Shown: piece by piece, positions 20,433 through 33,400 of the stretch | Layout: each line of letters opens with the position of its first letter | Position numbering within the stretch: the first letter of the stretch is position 1 | Source: Mastigias papua | Taxonomy: Eukaryota; Cnidaria; Scyphozoa; Rhizostomeae; Mastigiidae | Direction of reading: 5' to 3' | NCBI GenBank assembly: GCA_964019165.1 | Contig: OZ025271.1 | Location: forward strand, 7,988,275 to 8,052,274 | Length of the DNA: 64,000 nt | Program-made: the position numbers and the translations under genes | Notes under the pieces: model-generated | Databases searched by the model: none | Told to the model about the DNA's origin: nothing | What the model saw: only the letters and a program-made list of their open reading frames with translations

Positions 20433-22370
20433 CTATAAGAATAAATAATCTCTAAAACCTCTTTAATGCGCAGTTATGATAGCAATTAGAGCCTAGGCTA
20501 CTTTTTCCCGCCCTTTTCTCACACCAAATCACGCAATCAAGGAAAATCTTTAACAGTTGCTAGTCTGCTTTTGAGATGAGCAGTTGGTGAGAAAACGCGT
20601 TGAAAAAAGTGCAATATAAATGACTACTTTGTGTGAAACGTACAAGACAAATTAATTGCATTCAACTTGAAGATGGTAAATGGCATCAATTGACAAGAAT
20701 TACGAGTTAACTTCTATCGAAAAAGTGCATTTGCGGTCGGTAACTCCAACAAGACATTGAGCGGGAAAGTGAAAACATGGAGCTTATCAAGAAATACCAG
20801 CATTAACAATTCCAATGAAAAATTGAATAAAACTGGGCAATTATGGGGTGTTCTTATTGACTTTTAGCAGATGACTTAGAGAAAGGGATATTTACATTTG
20901 GGGATAATGGAATTACTTGTTTATGGAAGAAATTTGCTATAGTGAATTCTAAGTAACGGAGCGTTATGTGTGGACAATTTTGCGTTTGTTGTATTACAGA
21001 CTTTCTATAGCTCAAAAACATGTATACCTATTGCGAATGAGGACAATTTTATTGCCGAAATGAATGATATATTGCTTTTTGCATATTTGGAAAAAATTGA
21101 TATTGCCAAATTTATTTGCATTGTATTCAATATGGATTTATTATTGCTGTTTAATCATATTGGATATATTCAAATATACAAAGCATATAAAGGAGGTGTA
21201 AGTTTTGAATTGATGTTGTTTTCTTGCATAATCTGTAGACTAAGGCTGTAGAGTAGTAAAGTGATGACGTCACACACATCTGTTTTAAGAATTTGCACAT
21301 TTTGACCATATTGACTCATTGGCTTGGTTGATAGCATTGCAAACCAGGCTGGACATAGAAATAGGTCATATAAAGTAAACTGGCAATGAACAACAAAATC
21401 TCCATTAAAATGTATCAAATACAAGTCATTTCAGACTACTTTACTATGCTTCATTTGAAAAGGGGGTCAAAATGACCTATTATCCAAATATGGTCATCTG
21501 TGACGTCACACTTTACCATTCTAATTGCCAATAGTTGAAAAGTGGGTACTTCCGCCCTGAGTACCCCCACCACTAGAACCATTTCTACATCCTTACTATA
21601 CATCTTCCTATTGTCTCTTTTCACCCTTAACAACCACCACATTCCCAACACAAACTCTCTTCATACATTACATCAAAAGTCAAACTTAAATCTTATTGAT
21701 TTAAAGCTGTAAAACACTTCGAAACTACTATATAACTGTTGTCAGTTGAAAACTAGGAAATCTCAAAATAACTCTTTCTAAATCTATAATCTCCCTTTTT
21801 GAGATCTAATTTGACAAAGGCAAAATCCCTAGATTCATATGTATATTCCATAAAAACAACCTGTTGCATGTAAAATGTTGGTTGATTGATGTAAAAATAT
21901 TTTAATCTATTGAAAAATTCAGGTATTGTCTTGGAAAATTGATAAATATAGTCATTAAGAATATTGTCTAACTTATATACATTGATAAAATAGCCCTTCA
22001 AACTTTGTTGAAAGATCACGTGATTATTGGATATAAATATTGTCCAAACTCAAAAACCACAATCACCTTATAATTCTTGTCCTGTTATAATTTGCACTTT
22101 TTCAAAAATCCTCTTACTTAACATCAAACAACACATGAAATCCAAACAATTGAATGCAACAGTTGTCATTTTCTAATAACCCATTTAAATGTTTAACAAA
22201 CATAATATCAAACTGTATTTCCCTTCTCTGAAATATTTGAATTGCAATGTTAATAAAATTATCAAATTACTAATTACCACATATATAATATACCATTTGC
22301 ATTTAAATTGTTAAAAATGGTAATTTATGAATTAGTAAATAACAAATAATTAATTAGTAAATCATCTTAC
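20433..22370. other. Intron between NACHT exon and first small downstream exon
   Basis: AT-rich sequence with no exon that I can support on either strand. Short ORFs on both strands are low in complexity and lack splice or start context. Confidence 0.5.
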
Positions 22371-24427
22371 CCTCCTTTTCATGTCATCATCCATTCTAGT
22401 AGTGCAACTCCATATGTCCAATCTCTTTATCTTTAAATCTCCCTTCCATCGCCTTTCTTCCATCATCTCCACCATCCTCTCCCACCATTCAATCTTAATG
22501 TCCAGATACCTTAACAAAAACACTTCGCATGACATCCCCCAATCGCACGCATTCTCAAAACTCTCCTTTGTCTTAATTTGACATTCGTCTATGCTCAACA
22601 TTTTCAATTGCCGATCATTCGAACACGGTCCATTCACTTCATCATCCATGAACACGCATTCCTTTATGACTACCCATCCACAATAACCTTTCCGCTCTTC
22701 TCCTTTGAAATTATTCCTAATGGCATTCACAGTTGTGTACATTTTGCGTAACCAGATGCCAAAATTACAAATGCGAAAACGCTCCTTCACAGTCACAACA
22801 TCCAATTGTTCAATCTCATTCACATGGATCCGCTTAAACCAAACATTTGCGAATGCCATTCGAATATCGTCCTCCTTCCATCCGCAACTTTCCAAGTGTC
22901 TACAAATGAGACACATATTGTGTGTTGTTACTTCATCTGAATCAAACTCATCACCATGGCATTTTCTAATAATTGACTTAATAAACTCCTTATCATTAAA
23001 ATTCTTATTTAAAAAAAAAGTAATAATTTCAAATGATCTACTTAATTTAGTATGATCACCCAACCCACACTCATTTAACAATTCAATTACATCATGTAAT
23101 AATTGTGTCTCATTTACTTCTTGTTTTAATCCAACAACATTCTTTAACATTTCTTTTATTATTCCTTCATATGAAAATCCTGACAATAAATGACATACAA
23201 ATGAGACAACTTCAATAAACCCTTTTTCCAAATTGTCCTTTATAATTTCCAATAAATTCTTCATGTCTTTTTTACATATGTAGAGGGCTGAGAGAAATTC
23301 CATCAGAGATAAATGTTTAAATTGATACTTCTCTGTAATATTGTCTGATACATCAACAAATAGACTTTCAACAAATTCCTTGTCCTTTCCAACTTCACCA
23401 AGCAGTAATTCAATACTTCCTTCAAAAATTATTCTGTTCTTTGCTAACAAAGTGTGGCAAGCTTCACCTAGTTTAGATAATGTTTGTGAGAATTGTCTAA
23501 AAATTTCTGAAGCCATCTTTCTACTTAAACCATCTTTGTCAGCATGTTGTTTCAGCAATAGAAAAACAGTCCAGCAATATAACTCAGTACTGTTGGAAAT
23601 TGCTTGACCTCTCAACAAAATTGCAATGCAACACAATGTATTTAAGAACTGTGGCACATGAATGATTGGAACATTTGATGCACCCTTTGCTTTGTTTATA
23701 TCCAAAATGTGATCTTCTCTTTTAGAGAACTTTTCTACATATTTATTGATTTGTTCATCAGTGAGTCCTTGAATTTCAACTGTCTTTAAACCTCCCACAT
23801 TACGGTAGCCATTTAGTTTGAATTCAATGTGGGGTCTCCCAGTTAGTATAACTTTAGACATGGGATAAATCTTACGGCTCAGAAGTTGCCCAATGATTGA
23901 ATCTTTTCCAGTTATGTCATAGAGTTCATCAAGGCCATCAACTATAACCAAGACTCCTTCTCCATTTCCCAAATCGTAATCAACTTTACTTTTAATAAAT
24001 TCACCAAGGATTTCATGTTTCTTCAGCTCAGCCCCTTCATGGTCCTTGAAGTAATTCAAGTTTCTACATTCAAACATTACACACATTTTAAAGTTTCGAT
24101 AAATGTCGCCATTTGCCCACCCATAAGTCAACTGTTTGGCAAGAACTGATTTTCCCATTCCCGCAATGCCACGAATAAAAGTTACACGGTGTTTCTCATC
24201 AATCAAGTTAGATATATCAATAGCATCACCTGCGGCATCTTTAAGATTATCCAAGTACCGTTTCGCTTCATCTCTGAAATCACTCTCGGGCGCTGAGCAT
24301 CGGCTTATCTTTAACTTTACGGCAAAGTCAGAGACAACTACTTCTTTCAACACTATTCGGTTGTTTTCATCAACTTTATGAATTTCATGCGTCCTATGAA
24401 TTGCCTGGTAAGTCTTCTTTGTTTTAT
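22371..24427 (-). CDS. NACHT NTPase exon of the HEPN-NACHT NLR-like gene
   Basis: A single 2,057-nt exon. NACHT domains are STAND-class NTPases that oligomerise as innate immune sensors. Residue numbers follow the joined model below. Walker A is GIAGMGKS (388-395), Walker B LVIVDGLDEL (461-470), and the sensor-1 Arg lies in TGRP (497-500). The winged-helix/helical region contains YQFKHLSLMEFLSALY (669-684), typical of NLRs. The C-terminal ~90 residues have weakly spaced Leu/Ile blocks that may be a degenerate LRR. The 3' end is a clean GTAAGATG donor, so the protein continues downstream. The start at 24427 follows CTCATAG and joins the upstream exon in phase (G|AT). An acceptor at 24450-24451 also exists but would be in a different phase. 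No stop or frameshift is seen. Confidence 0.93.
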
Positions 24428-27400
24428 CTATGAGACGAATACACTTGAACTATATGACAGAGATAGACAGAATGAGACAATAGCGGGAAAGGACAAGAAA
24501 TAGTGAGAAAGTGTATTTGAATCTTTCTGCACAAGGAATCAGCGGGAAAGTAGTTTTGGAACGAAATATTGAACCTTTACCATAGTGAATGTAGAAAAAT
24601 AGAAGTGTAAAAATATACACATTAACATCTCTAGCTTCCATCCAGACATTGTCTAACAAATCTGATAAACTCGAGCTAAAAAGCTCTGAAGCAACTGATT
24701 GTTCATTTGTCTTACATCGTTTTTTCCCTCATAGACCAATAAATCCATAGTTTTTCTTTACAAATCAAGGCTTTAAATTTGTTTGGAATCTAGGTAGGTC
24801 TTTCGACATTATGCATGGGAACCATTTTAGATCCTAATCAAAGAAAGCAGTGCCTACAAAATTATTGCTCGAAATACTCGCTTTTCTCAGAAGCAATTTT
24901 AGGGATTTTTGTGAATTTGGGGACGAAATTGTAGAATTTATGGTGACAACTGTCTAAAGAAGTGCTTAGCAAATGCTTACAATTTCGGTAATTTTGAAAT
25001 CAATTGTCTTCAAATGTTTTATTGTCTATAGAACAGGGTGTACTTTAATAGACAATTGTTAGTTAACTTGGGAATAAATTTATTTACCATATTGATACAA
25101 CAAAAATGCTATTGATGATGATTATGATTATGACGATGGTGAGGATGATGATGATTATGATCATGATTACGACGATGATAATGACAATGATGATATTGCT
25201 GATGATGATGGTGAGTTGAATATAGGAATATTTCAACCTAATTTATATATGATCATGATAAAGCACTCACTGCTTATGACACAACCTGATGCAGATGAGT
25301 AAGGCTATTCAATGTAATCAAACAAAACAGTTGGTTCAAATGGATGAAGTCAACTGTTATTTACATAAAGACATATTTTGCGATTAATTCAAAAAAAGAA
25401 TAGATTCAACAAGCAAACAGCTTCAAATTACAAAACCAAAGCGCTTAGCATCCATGATACAAAAAAGAAATTTGACATTTCTAAACATCTAAACTTGAAA
25501 AACTGACCAGAGATGCTGGAGCAAATTAAAGTTACGGAGGAATGGACAAGTCAAATGGGATCTTCAGTGCCAGGTGTCTACCCCCTTTGGAAAGAAGGAT
25601 TCGCTACCAGCAATGCATTACAAGCGATAAATAAATTAATCCGATAGTCCGATTGAAACAGTCAATTTTCTAAAGAATAACTAAGATTATTCACATTTGT
25701 TTAACATAAGAATATAGCCGACAAGAATATTAAAACTCAAAACTGCCGAAATTCAATAACAACCTAAGAATAAGTTAAGTCTCATGATGACTTACAATTT
25801 TTGTTTATTTGCGCTTCTTGAACAACAAAATAAGTTTAAGAGTGACTTAACCGGTCTAAGAGCCATTAAGCTGTGATGTGCTTCACCAACTTTTTGGGAA
25901 GTGTCTGATACACACTTTTTTATATGAGAATATAGTCCATAAGAAGTCTTAATCAAGACTTCTGTAGTTTTTATACAAGTGTATATAAACAAGACAAAAT
26001 AGGTTTTCAGTTGCCCATTGCATTGTACTACATGAATTTGGTAAAATATCAATGATGAAGGAGACAGGATTAATCATGATGGCCCTATCACAATGATAGC
26101 CAAAATATTCTCAATTGATGTGGTAAAATCCCTAGGCTCCTGTTTCCACTGACCCAGATAAATACGAAAATGGATAAATATTTATCCACATCGGCTTTGC
26201 ATTCACACTGAAAAACTGATAGTGTTGAAAACGGTGCTTAGATTTTATATTTTTCAAACCAGATCAATTTAAAAATGCATCGTTTTGGTGGAAACACTCT
26301 GACCTGGATATTTTTGTAAACGCCGCAAATGTACTGCGGTTATTTTTCTTAGTTCAATAACAAAGTATCCCTTGCTTCACTTTGCATACATGATTCAGTA
26401 CAAACAAGCGAAAATGAGCAAAAGGTCTGTCAAGCGTTTCCACTAATCCGCTACCAGAAAGATACATCTTTATCCGTATTCGCATTTATCCGGGTCAGTG
26501 GAAAAGGGGCCTAAGTGTTCATGAATCCTTACATTTTGCATATTGACAACGTCTTACACAAATTAGTTGCAATTCATATACATGTTTCTTTTCTCTAAAA
26601 AGTTGGTTTATAATAAAGCAGTAATCGGCTGCTCCAAAAGTTTAGAAAGTTCAGTACTGAATTTCTGAGATCGAAGAAAGTTGATAAGTTGATTAAAAAT
26701 TGCGATTCCAGTTTTCACAAAATCTCTCCATCTTGTTTACCTACTCGAATTTTTGTTGTAAGAAAGTATTTTACCAGAAAGTAGTGCTCGATTCGCCAAA
26801 AAGTTAAGAAAGTTCACTACTGGATTTTGCAAACCTAAGAAAGTTTAAAAACTTATTTTTACCCAATAAAGATAAACAAGCAAAACTATGAATAAATTTC
26901 ACCCACTGACCAATTAGAGTTAGTCAGGAAAAGCAATCATTACCAGATCCAATAATATGTATATATGAGTACTGGAATTGCCAGATTATTAAGAAAGTTT
27001 GAGTACTGGGGTCATTTTAAACTTTCTTATAATAAAAAATACGTGTAATCTGCATAGATTTTCCATTAAAATCTCTATACTTCAATTCCATGTTTGTGTA
27101 CACACTTAGTTTTAGACCTCAAATGATCAAATTGTAGTACTAAAAGTTCCTTAGCAGTTCCTTAATTTTCACTTCACATATAGTACCATAAAAATAGTTC
27201 GAAAACTTCCTAAGAAAATTTTCCGTTAGTAGTATAGGTTCTTTAAATATTTTTGGCATTCTACATGTAGGTTCCTTATAAAGTGGCTCCTTGTACAAAA
27301 AGCATGTAAGTGATGTGGACCTATTCAGAATGATGTGGTGACCATGTGGGCGCACTTAGACCCCCTTGAAATATTGGAAAACAAATTCCATTCTAACCAT

Positions 27401-30400
27401 CCATACGGGCTTATGTCACAATTTGTCAAAAGACATTATCATAACACACAATATCTCTTTGCATAAAGAAATGGTGAACTGAACAACTTCTGAAATATAT
27501 TATCAAAACAACATCCAGATATTAAGTTACGGCCTCCAAATAAATTAGTCTCTGGCCAAACGACTCAATTTTTCACTCGATTTTTCGCTCGACAAAAAAT
27601 CAAGGGAAAAATCGAGCCGTTTGGCCACCTTGTTGAGTGAGTTGAGTAGAATCGAGTGAAGTTGAGTGAAGTTTGATCTCTGTCAAAAGAATCGAGCAAA
27701 AGAATTGTTGTTGAGTGAAAATCGAGCCGTTTGGCCACCTTGTTGAGTGAGTCGAGTGGAAGCATGCGCAGTAGCGTCATATTGGGCAAGAAAATCTTTG
27801 TGATGACAAATCTTTTTTGGTTCATTTACGTTACGAAGCTATGAGTGAAGCGACGAAAACAAAGATTTAGATTGATAAATCTGAGAGTGCAGGAACTTTG
27901 GAATACGAGTGTACACCATATATCTTGGTACTTTACATTTTCACAACGGTCCTAGTCTAATTACCACTCAGTATATCATAAACAACCACTTACAGGTTTA
28001 CAACATGATTTATCTATCCCAACACTAATCAAATAGGGGGCAAATCTAGTCCATATTCTGATAAGACTTGCGGCCTATGATTTAACGTTCGGCTATTGCA
28101 TTACCGCGCGGCTTTTCTACTTGCTGTTCATTATATGTCATTGAGAACTTAGCAAGACTGAATCATGTCTTGTTACATATGTCCGTCCTACAAATACTCA
28201 TGATGATGCTATCTCCCAGTTTCTAGATATGCGATTCATTTCTAAATATAATATGCGAAGACTGTGCTTTTTTGCTGTTCATCCTTTTGGTATAGTATAG
28301 TCTCAAACTAAAAGGAGGACAATAACCAAATTGATAGGCGATCGTCAGTTTGAAGATAGATCTACCCTCCACATATCAAATACCATCAATACTTTTTTCC
28401 TGCAAACAGGCAGGATTTCATATGCTTTTATTGCTCTTTAATGATTTATCTGCTTAAGAGCGTAAAGAGCAATTGATGTTATTTTCAATGGCAAACTATT
28501 CTGTCACCAACATGTTGCAAAGAGTCAAGACCACTCGAAGAATGCTAAACATGGAAACACTATAGTAGGGTACTTCTCTTCTCACGAAAATCATACAAAC
28601 ATTGACATACCCGTAATAATGACAAGCCCCCGTCGAATAAGCCTCCATGCTAGAACTTCCAAATGCAAACCCTCCCCAAATTACTACTTTCCTGATGACA
28701 GGAAAGAGAGAGTAGAAGATTCACTAACGCCAGATGTAATAGCTAGTCCAGGCCTCCTATTTTCAATGAAACCTACCTACACAATTATTACAAGCATCGA
28801 ATGAAGAAATGCAAGAGTTAGTAGATGCTGTTAGTGAAAAGGAGTAAAGCTAAGAAGACAAATGTGATAACATAATATATGCAGAAGCTGATAACATAGA
28901 GAACATACCAGTTGGTAAAGGGTTGCTGCAGAATGTCAAACAGCTTACGTATTTGGGAATACTCTTCAAGACAAAGCAAGACAGCTAACGTCAATGGTTT
29001 TCCTAATAGCCAAACATTGAAGCGAAAGTTGGATAAGGAAAAGCAGCAACAGAGAAACAACCAGTAGTTTTGAAGTCGGATGCTATATGAGAGTGCTGAA
29101 GATAAGCTGGGCAGTCAGAGTAAAGAATGAGAACATCCTACTCTGTCTTCAACTTTCTAAGCGATTGCTAGATACAACAGTAAAGAAGAAACATTCTTAT
29201 ATAGGAAGTGGACAGAAAAGCTAAACACTGGGAAAAGAAAAACTATTGTACAGATTACTTGTTCAGAGCGAGGGGAATTTCCTAGGAAAGTTAAAAGATA
29301 AAAAATCACTTGTAGATGTGATTGCTTTGATGTACGAAAGTTGTTTCAGCTCTTCACTTTCTCTTGCCACAAATCCATCTACTGTAACAATTGCTGAGAG
29401 ATCTATCCAGTTCCGATCAACTACAACATATTTCAGAGTTGTCATGGCTACACAAACTATCAAAAATTGAAGAAAACTGCATTGAAGTTCTGAAGTATAG
29501 TGGAAAATGCATTGCTTAAAAGAACAAAATGGTATCAGTGGGTTGCATGGTTGAAAGATGTTTGAAATTGGAGAGGCGAGTGAAGGAGAGCAGGATTCAG
29601 AATGTAGTTGGTAGAATAAAGTGCTCTCAAACATACGTGACCCTTTCTTGGCTATAAGATGTTAGTGAAATTTGTTACCATGGAAATAGAAGATTAATAT
29701 GAAGAGGGGCATTAGACAAGATCATTATCATAAAAGAGTGACAGAGAAACTGTAGCCAACAATAAAGACATCTTCAGCATTGTAAGTATTTTTGATGAAT
29801 TGAAAGACAGTTTCATAGGCATCACCAGGAATTGGCTGATCAAAGCGTAAATGGTACGCTCCTTTGCAATCTTAAACAAGTGGATAAGCTTCAATTGTCT
29901 ACACAAAAGGGAACGTAATATAGGCAAAGGGCGTTCTTCAAAATGATGATTTACGCTTTAGGAAAAACTGTCAAATAAATGCACCACAAATTCTACAATC
30001 AAATCAGTTACTGAATCACAAATTAAATACAACAGCCTCCAAACCTAAAATAACGGATTCTTTTATGCATTGATGTAATTTTCATGCCATATTTAATGCT
30101 ACTGGCCACTTAAGGCACTTATGGCCTTTATGCCCTGTCATATCACTTATTCAAATTTCATTGTATTCTTTAATACACAATTGTTGCATAGTCAACAAAG
30201 AAACGTAAAATTATAGTTATCTTTGACAGTAGAGAGGAAGCTGAACCCCTCCTGAAGTCCCCTTCATTTATAGTCCTGCTTTACCCTAAGATTTTCGGTA
30301 AAATCGCTGATACCATTCAAAATATATTCAACTGACATATAACGCAAACAATGATGGTCTTTTTCAATTAAAAAAGGTGACAATCAAGGCTTTAGTAGTA

Positions 30401-33400
30401 CTACAAACAACCAATAATATATCCCACAGTCCTGGTGGTAAAATATTTGAAATGGCCTCAGAACAAACTTGACAGAAATTTTACGAAGTTCTGACTAGTT
30501 CTATGTAAACTGGCAAAAGGCCACGCTCAGAAAATTTAGCATCCAGTACTGATAGTTGAGATAAGCTGAGATCATTTCAGCAAAATATTGTTTACATGTC
30601 AATGTACTTCTGAGCATATACATCATAATCTAATGTTTTTCTGTTATTCTTATCCCCTAGACTTCTTAGGAACAGTACTGCGCTTTTACATTAGATCCAA
30701 AATGAAGTATGTCAATGAAAATCGCCTGCTGTGTATTTCTAGATCTTCAAATTTAACGTGCTTATTTAAATAAAACTTTCGTAAGGCCCTGATACACGGT
30801 AAGATATTCATAAGATATGAGGAGAAAGAATCTCTTTTCGTTGCTATTGATGTCTGTGTTGCAGCAAACATGAAGAGTAGAAGACATTTTGTCAGTGTTT
30901 CTGCTTTTTACTCCTGATTGACGTGGAATATGCCACCAGAAATGTACTCTCGCTCGTGAGCCATGAAATATTTTCAAATGCAAAGATGGTTGCAGTGCAT
31001 AACTCAATTGGAAGCTTCTCATATTTCATCAGATATTCTGATTTTAGTCCTAATCCTTCTAGCAATATCTTTTTCACGTTACGCGAGAAAGATATTCTTA
31101 AGATATCTTATCCCTCATTATGTGATCAGATTTCAAATCGAATATTTGACCGTGTATCAGGGATATGAGAAGCTTCCGATGGAGCTATGTACTGCAACCC
31201 CTTCATTAATAGTCATGCCTTGGCCTAAAATAGTTAGTAAAATTTGTTGGTATGAATTTCTTGTTAGTTTTATGTAGACCAGAAAACTATGGGGTCTTCA
31301 TATTCAAAATCTAGTACTGTTTGTTGACACAAATTGAGATCATGCTACCAAAGTTCTTTGTTCTTATTTTCTTGCTCTATGCAATCTTGCTCTATGCCAA
31401 TTCAATTGCTTCTAATCTCATATCCCCAGGTAGTTCGCTTTGTTGTTATATTATAGCTCTAATTCTAAGCACTTCGCACATTTTATTTCAATGGAATGGA
31501 ATAGTTTTTGTTGCAAGACCGTTAGGAAGACGTCAGTTGTCTTTAGGTATCTTTTGCACAATGTAAAATGGTTTACCTGTAACTGAAGATGATTGAGGAT
31601 ACAATGGAAACATGCTCTACAAGCTTAAATCTATCATCATTCTTTTGAATCTTTATTTCTAAATTGAGATCAGTTGTTAATAAAAGCAGGTATTTGTCAG
31701 TGTGTTCTGAGGATACCATCATAATCCAAAGAGTGCCTATCACTCCCTTCCCCATAAAATTCTTAGGCAAACTGCACTTATTCAAATCAGATCTTAATTG
31801 AAATTTTTCTCTAAGAAACTCGAATCTACATGAAATAGCTTGGGTTGCCATCTCAATCTCAACTATCAAATTGTACGTGTGCACATATAAAAGACATTCT
31901 CAGTGACACCAAAACTAACTTGTTCTAGGGTTTTTACAGTACAAACATGTAAAGGAGTGGAAGACTACCTATGAAAAAGCAACTATGAAATATGAGTAAC
32001 TTGCTGGATGAACAAAAAATACATCCTACAAAACCATTTGCGTTAGAATGAAACATCATAAATGATGTCTACAAAAAAGGTACTTTTGAGTTCAAATGTG
32101 ATGTGCTTTTTTACAGCAAGTATTTCCACGTTGAACATAAAATAGAAATAAACGAGAAGGACAAACCAGTGAACCTGGCTTTAAAACAAGCCTTAGATGC
32201 ACAAAGATGTAAAGTAACCACTAGAGATAAACCATATAGGCCAGACTGAACTAGAGCCAGGAATACACTTTAACTCCCTAATGATTTTTGCAATTGATAA
32301 AGGGCGATGGTCACTGGTGTGCTGATGGGTGGGGCGGGGGCACTGGGCTCTCTATGAAATTGTATGAAAGTTTGATCAATCAGCAAAAACATCCAGTGTG
32401 AATTGGGGAGTTTGACAAAAGTTATACCGGCAATTTAATTATTCTATTAGTCATGCTTGGTCATAGCTGGCTCTCCTTTTTCCTTTTTCCAAATAATTTG
32501 CTGTTACTAGCAACTGTTAAAGTTCGTCAGAAATGACACAGTTTGTCACTTTTTTTCGTTCGTTTCCCTAAGCGAAATTGTCCAGGCACATCACTGTTGG
32601 AATGCACCTACTCATTGAACACATCTGAAAATTTCGTAACTCGTGCATCATGGACTTTTGAGTAATATATGGTATTTTCTATCTGAACTCGAAAAATAAA
32701 AGCATCAGAAACAATGAAAATTTTTAATCATTTGTGTTTCTATGTTTTTGCAGTTCAGAAGTAACAGTCTGTAGGATCCATCCTTCCCTTCAATATCGTA
32801 TGCATTTACTGTGAGTTCTTGTTTTCGAGTTTTCACCATAGTCAGTGGAATGTAGAAGAGCTCTTCAGTGGGGTGTCATCAAATGAATGTTGTCAACAAG
32901 TTAAAAAGGCAACCAATTTGCCGAAAAAGCGACATAAATACCGATAATTCACCATCTCTCTGGCAATTTTCAACAAATAACCAAAGGGTTACAAAGGTTA
33001 CGTGAACAGTGGGGGGCTATCACAAACTCATCCCTTACTTCAGCACGACCATGGTTATAGTTCTGGTTGCTTTTCATCAGCTTGAGTCGCACCAATGCAA
33101 ACTTATTCCCATGACGAAATCACAGCTTTTACAAAATGTGTGATATCAGGGTACTTAACTTAGAAATTGCAATTGAAATCAAATGTTTATTTAAAATGAG
33201 GGAAGCTGAACATATCCAATTGTTCATTTTTCAATGATGACTGAACATGGTGAAATAAAAGTATCATGTTCCCTCGAATACATTGTCATTCTTCAATGAC
33301 CATTTAAAAGAAATTGTGTATTCCAGGCTTAAGGATGCTTTGATACTCACTCAGCTCAAAAGTTAGCCCTGAATAATGCCAACTAGGAAGCTTCCAACTG

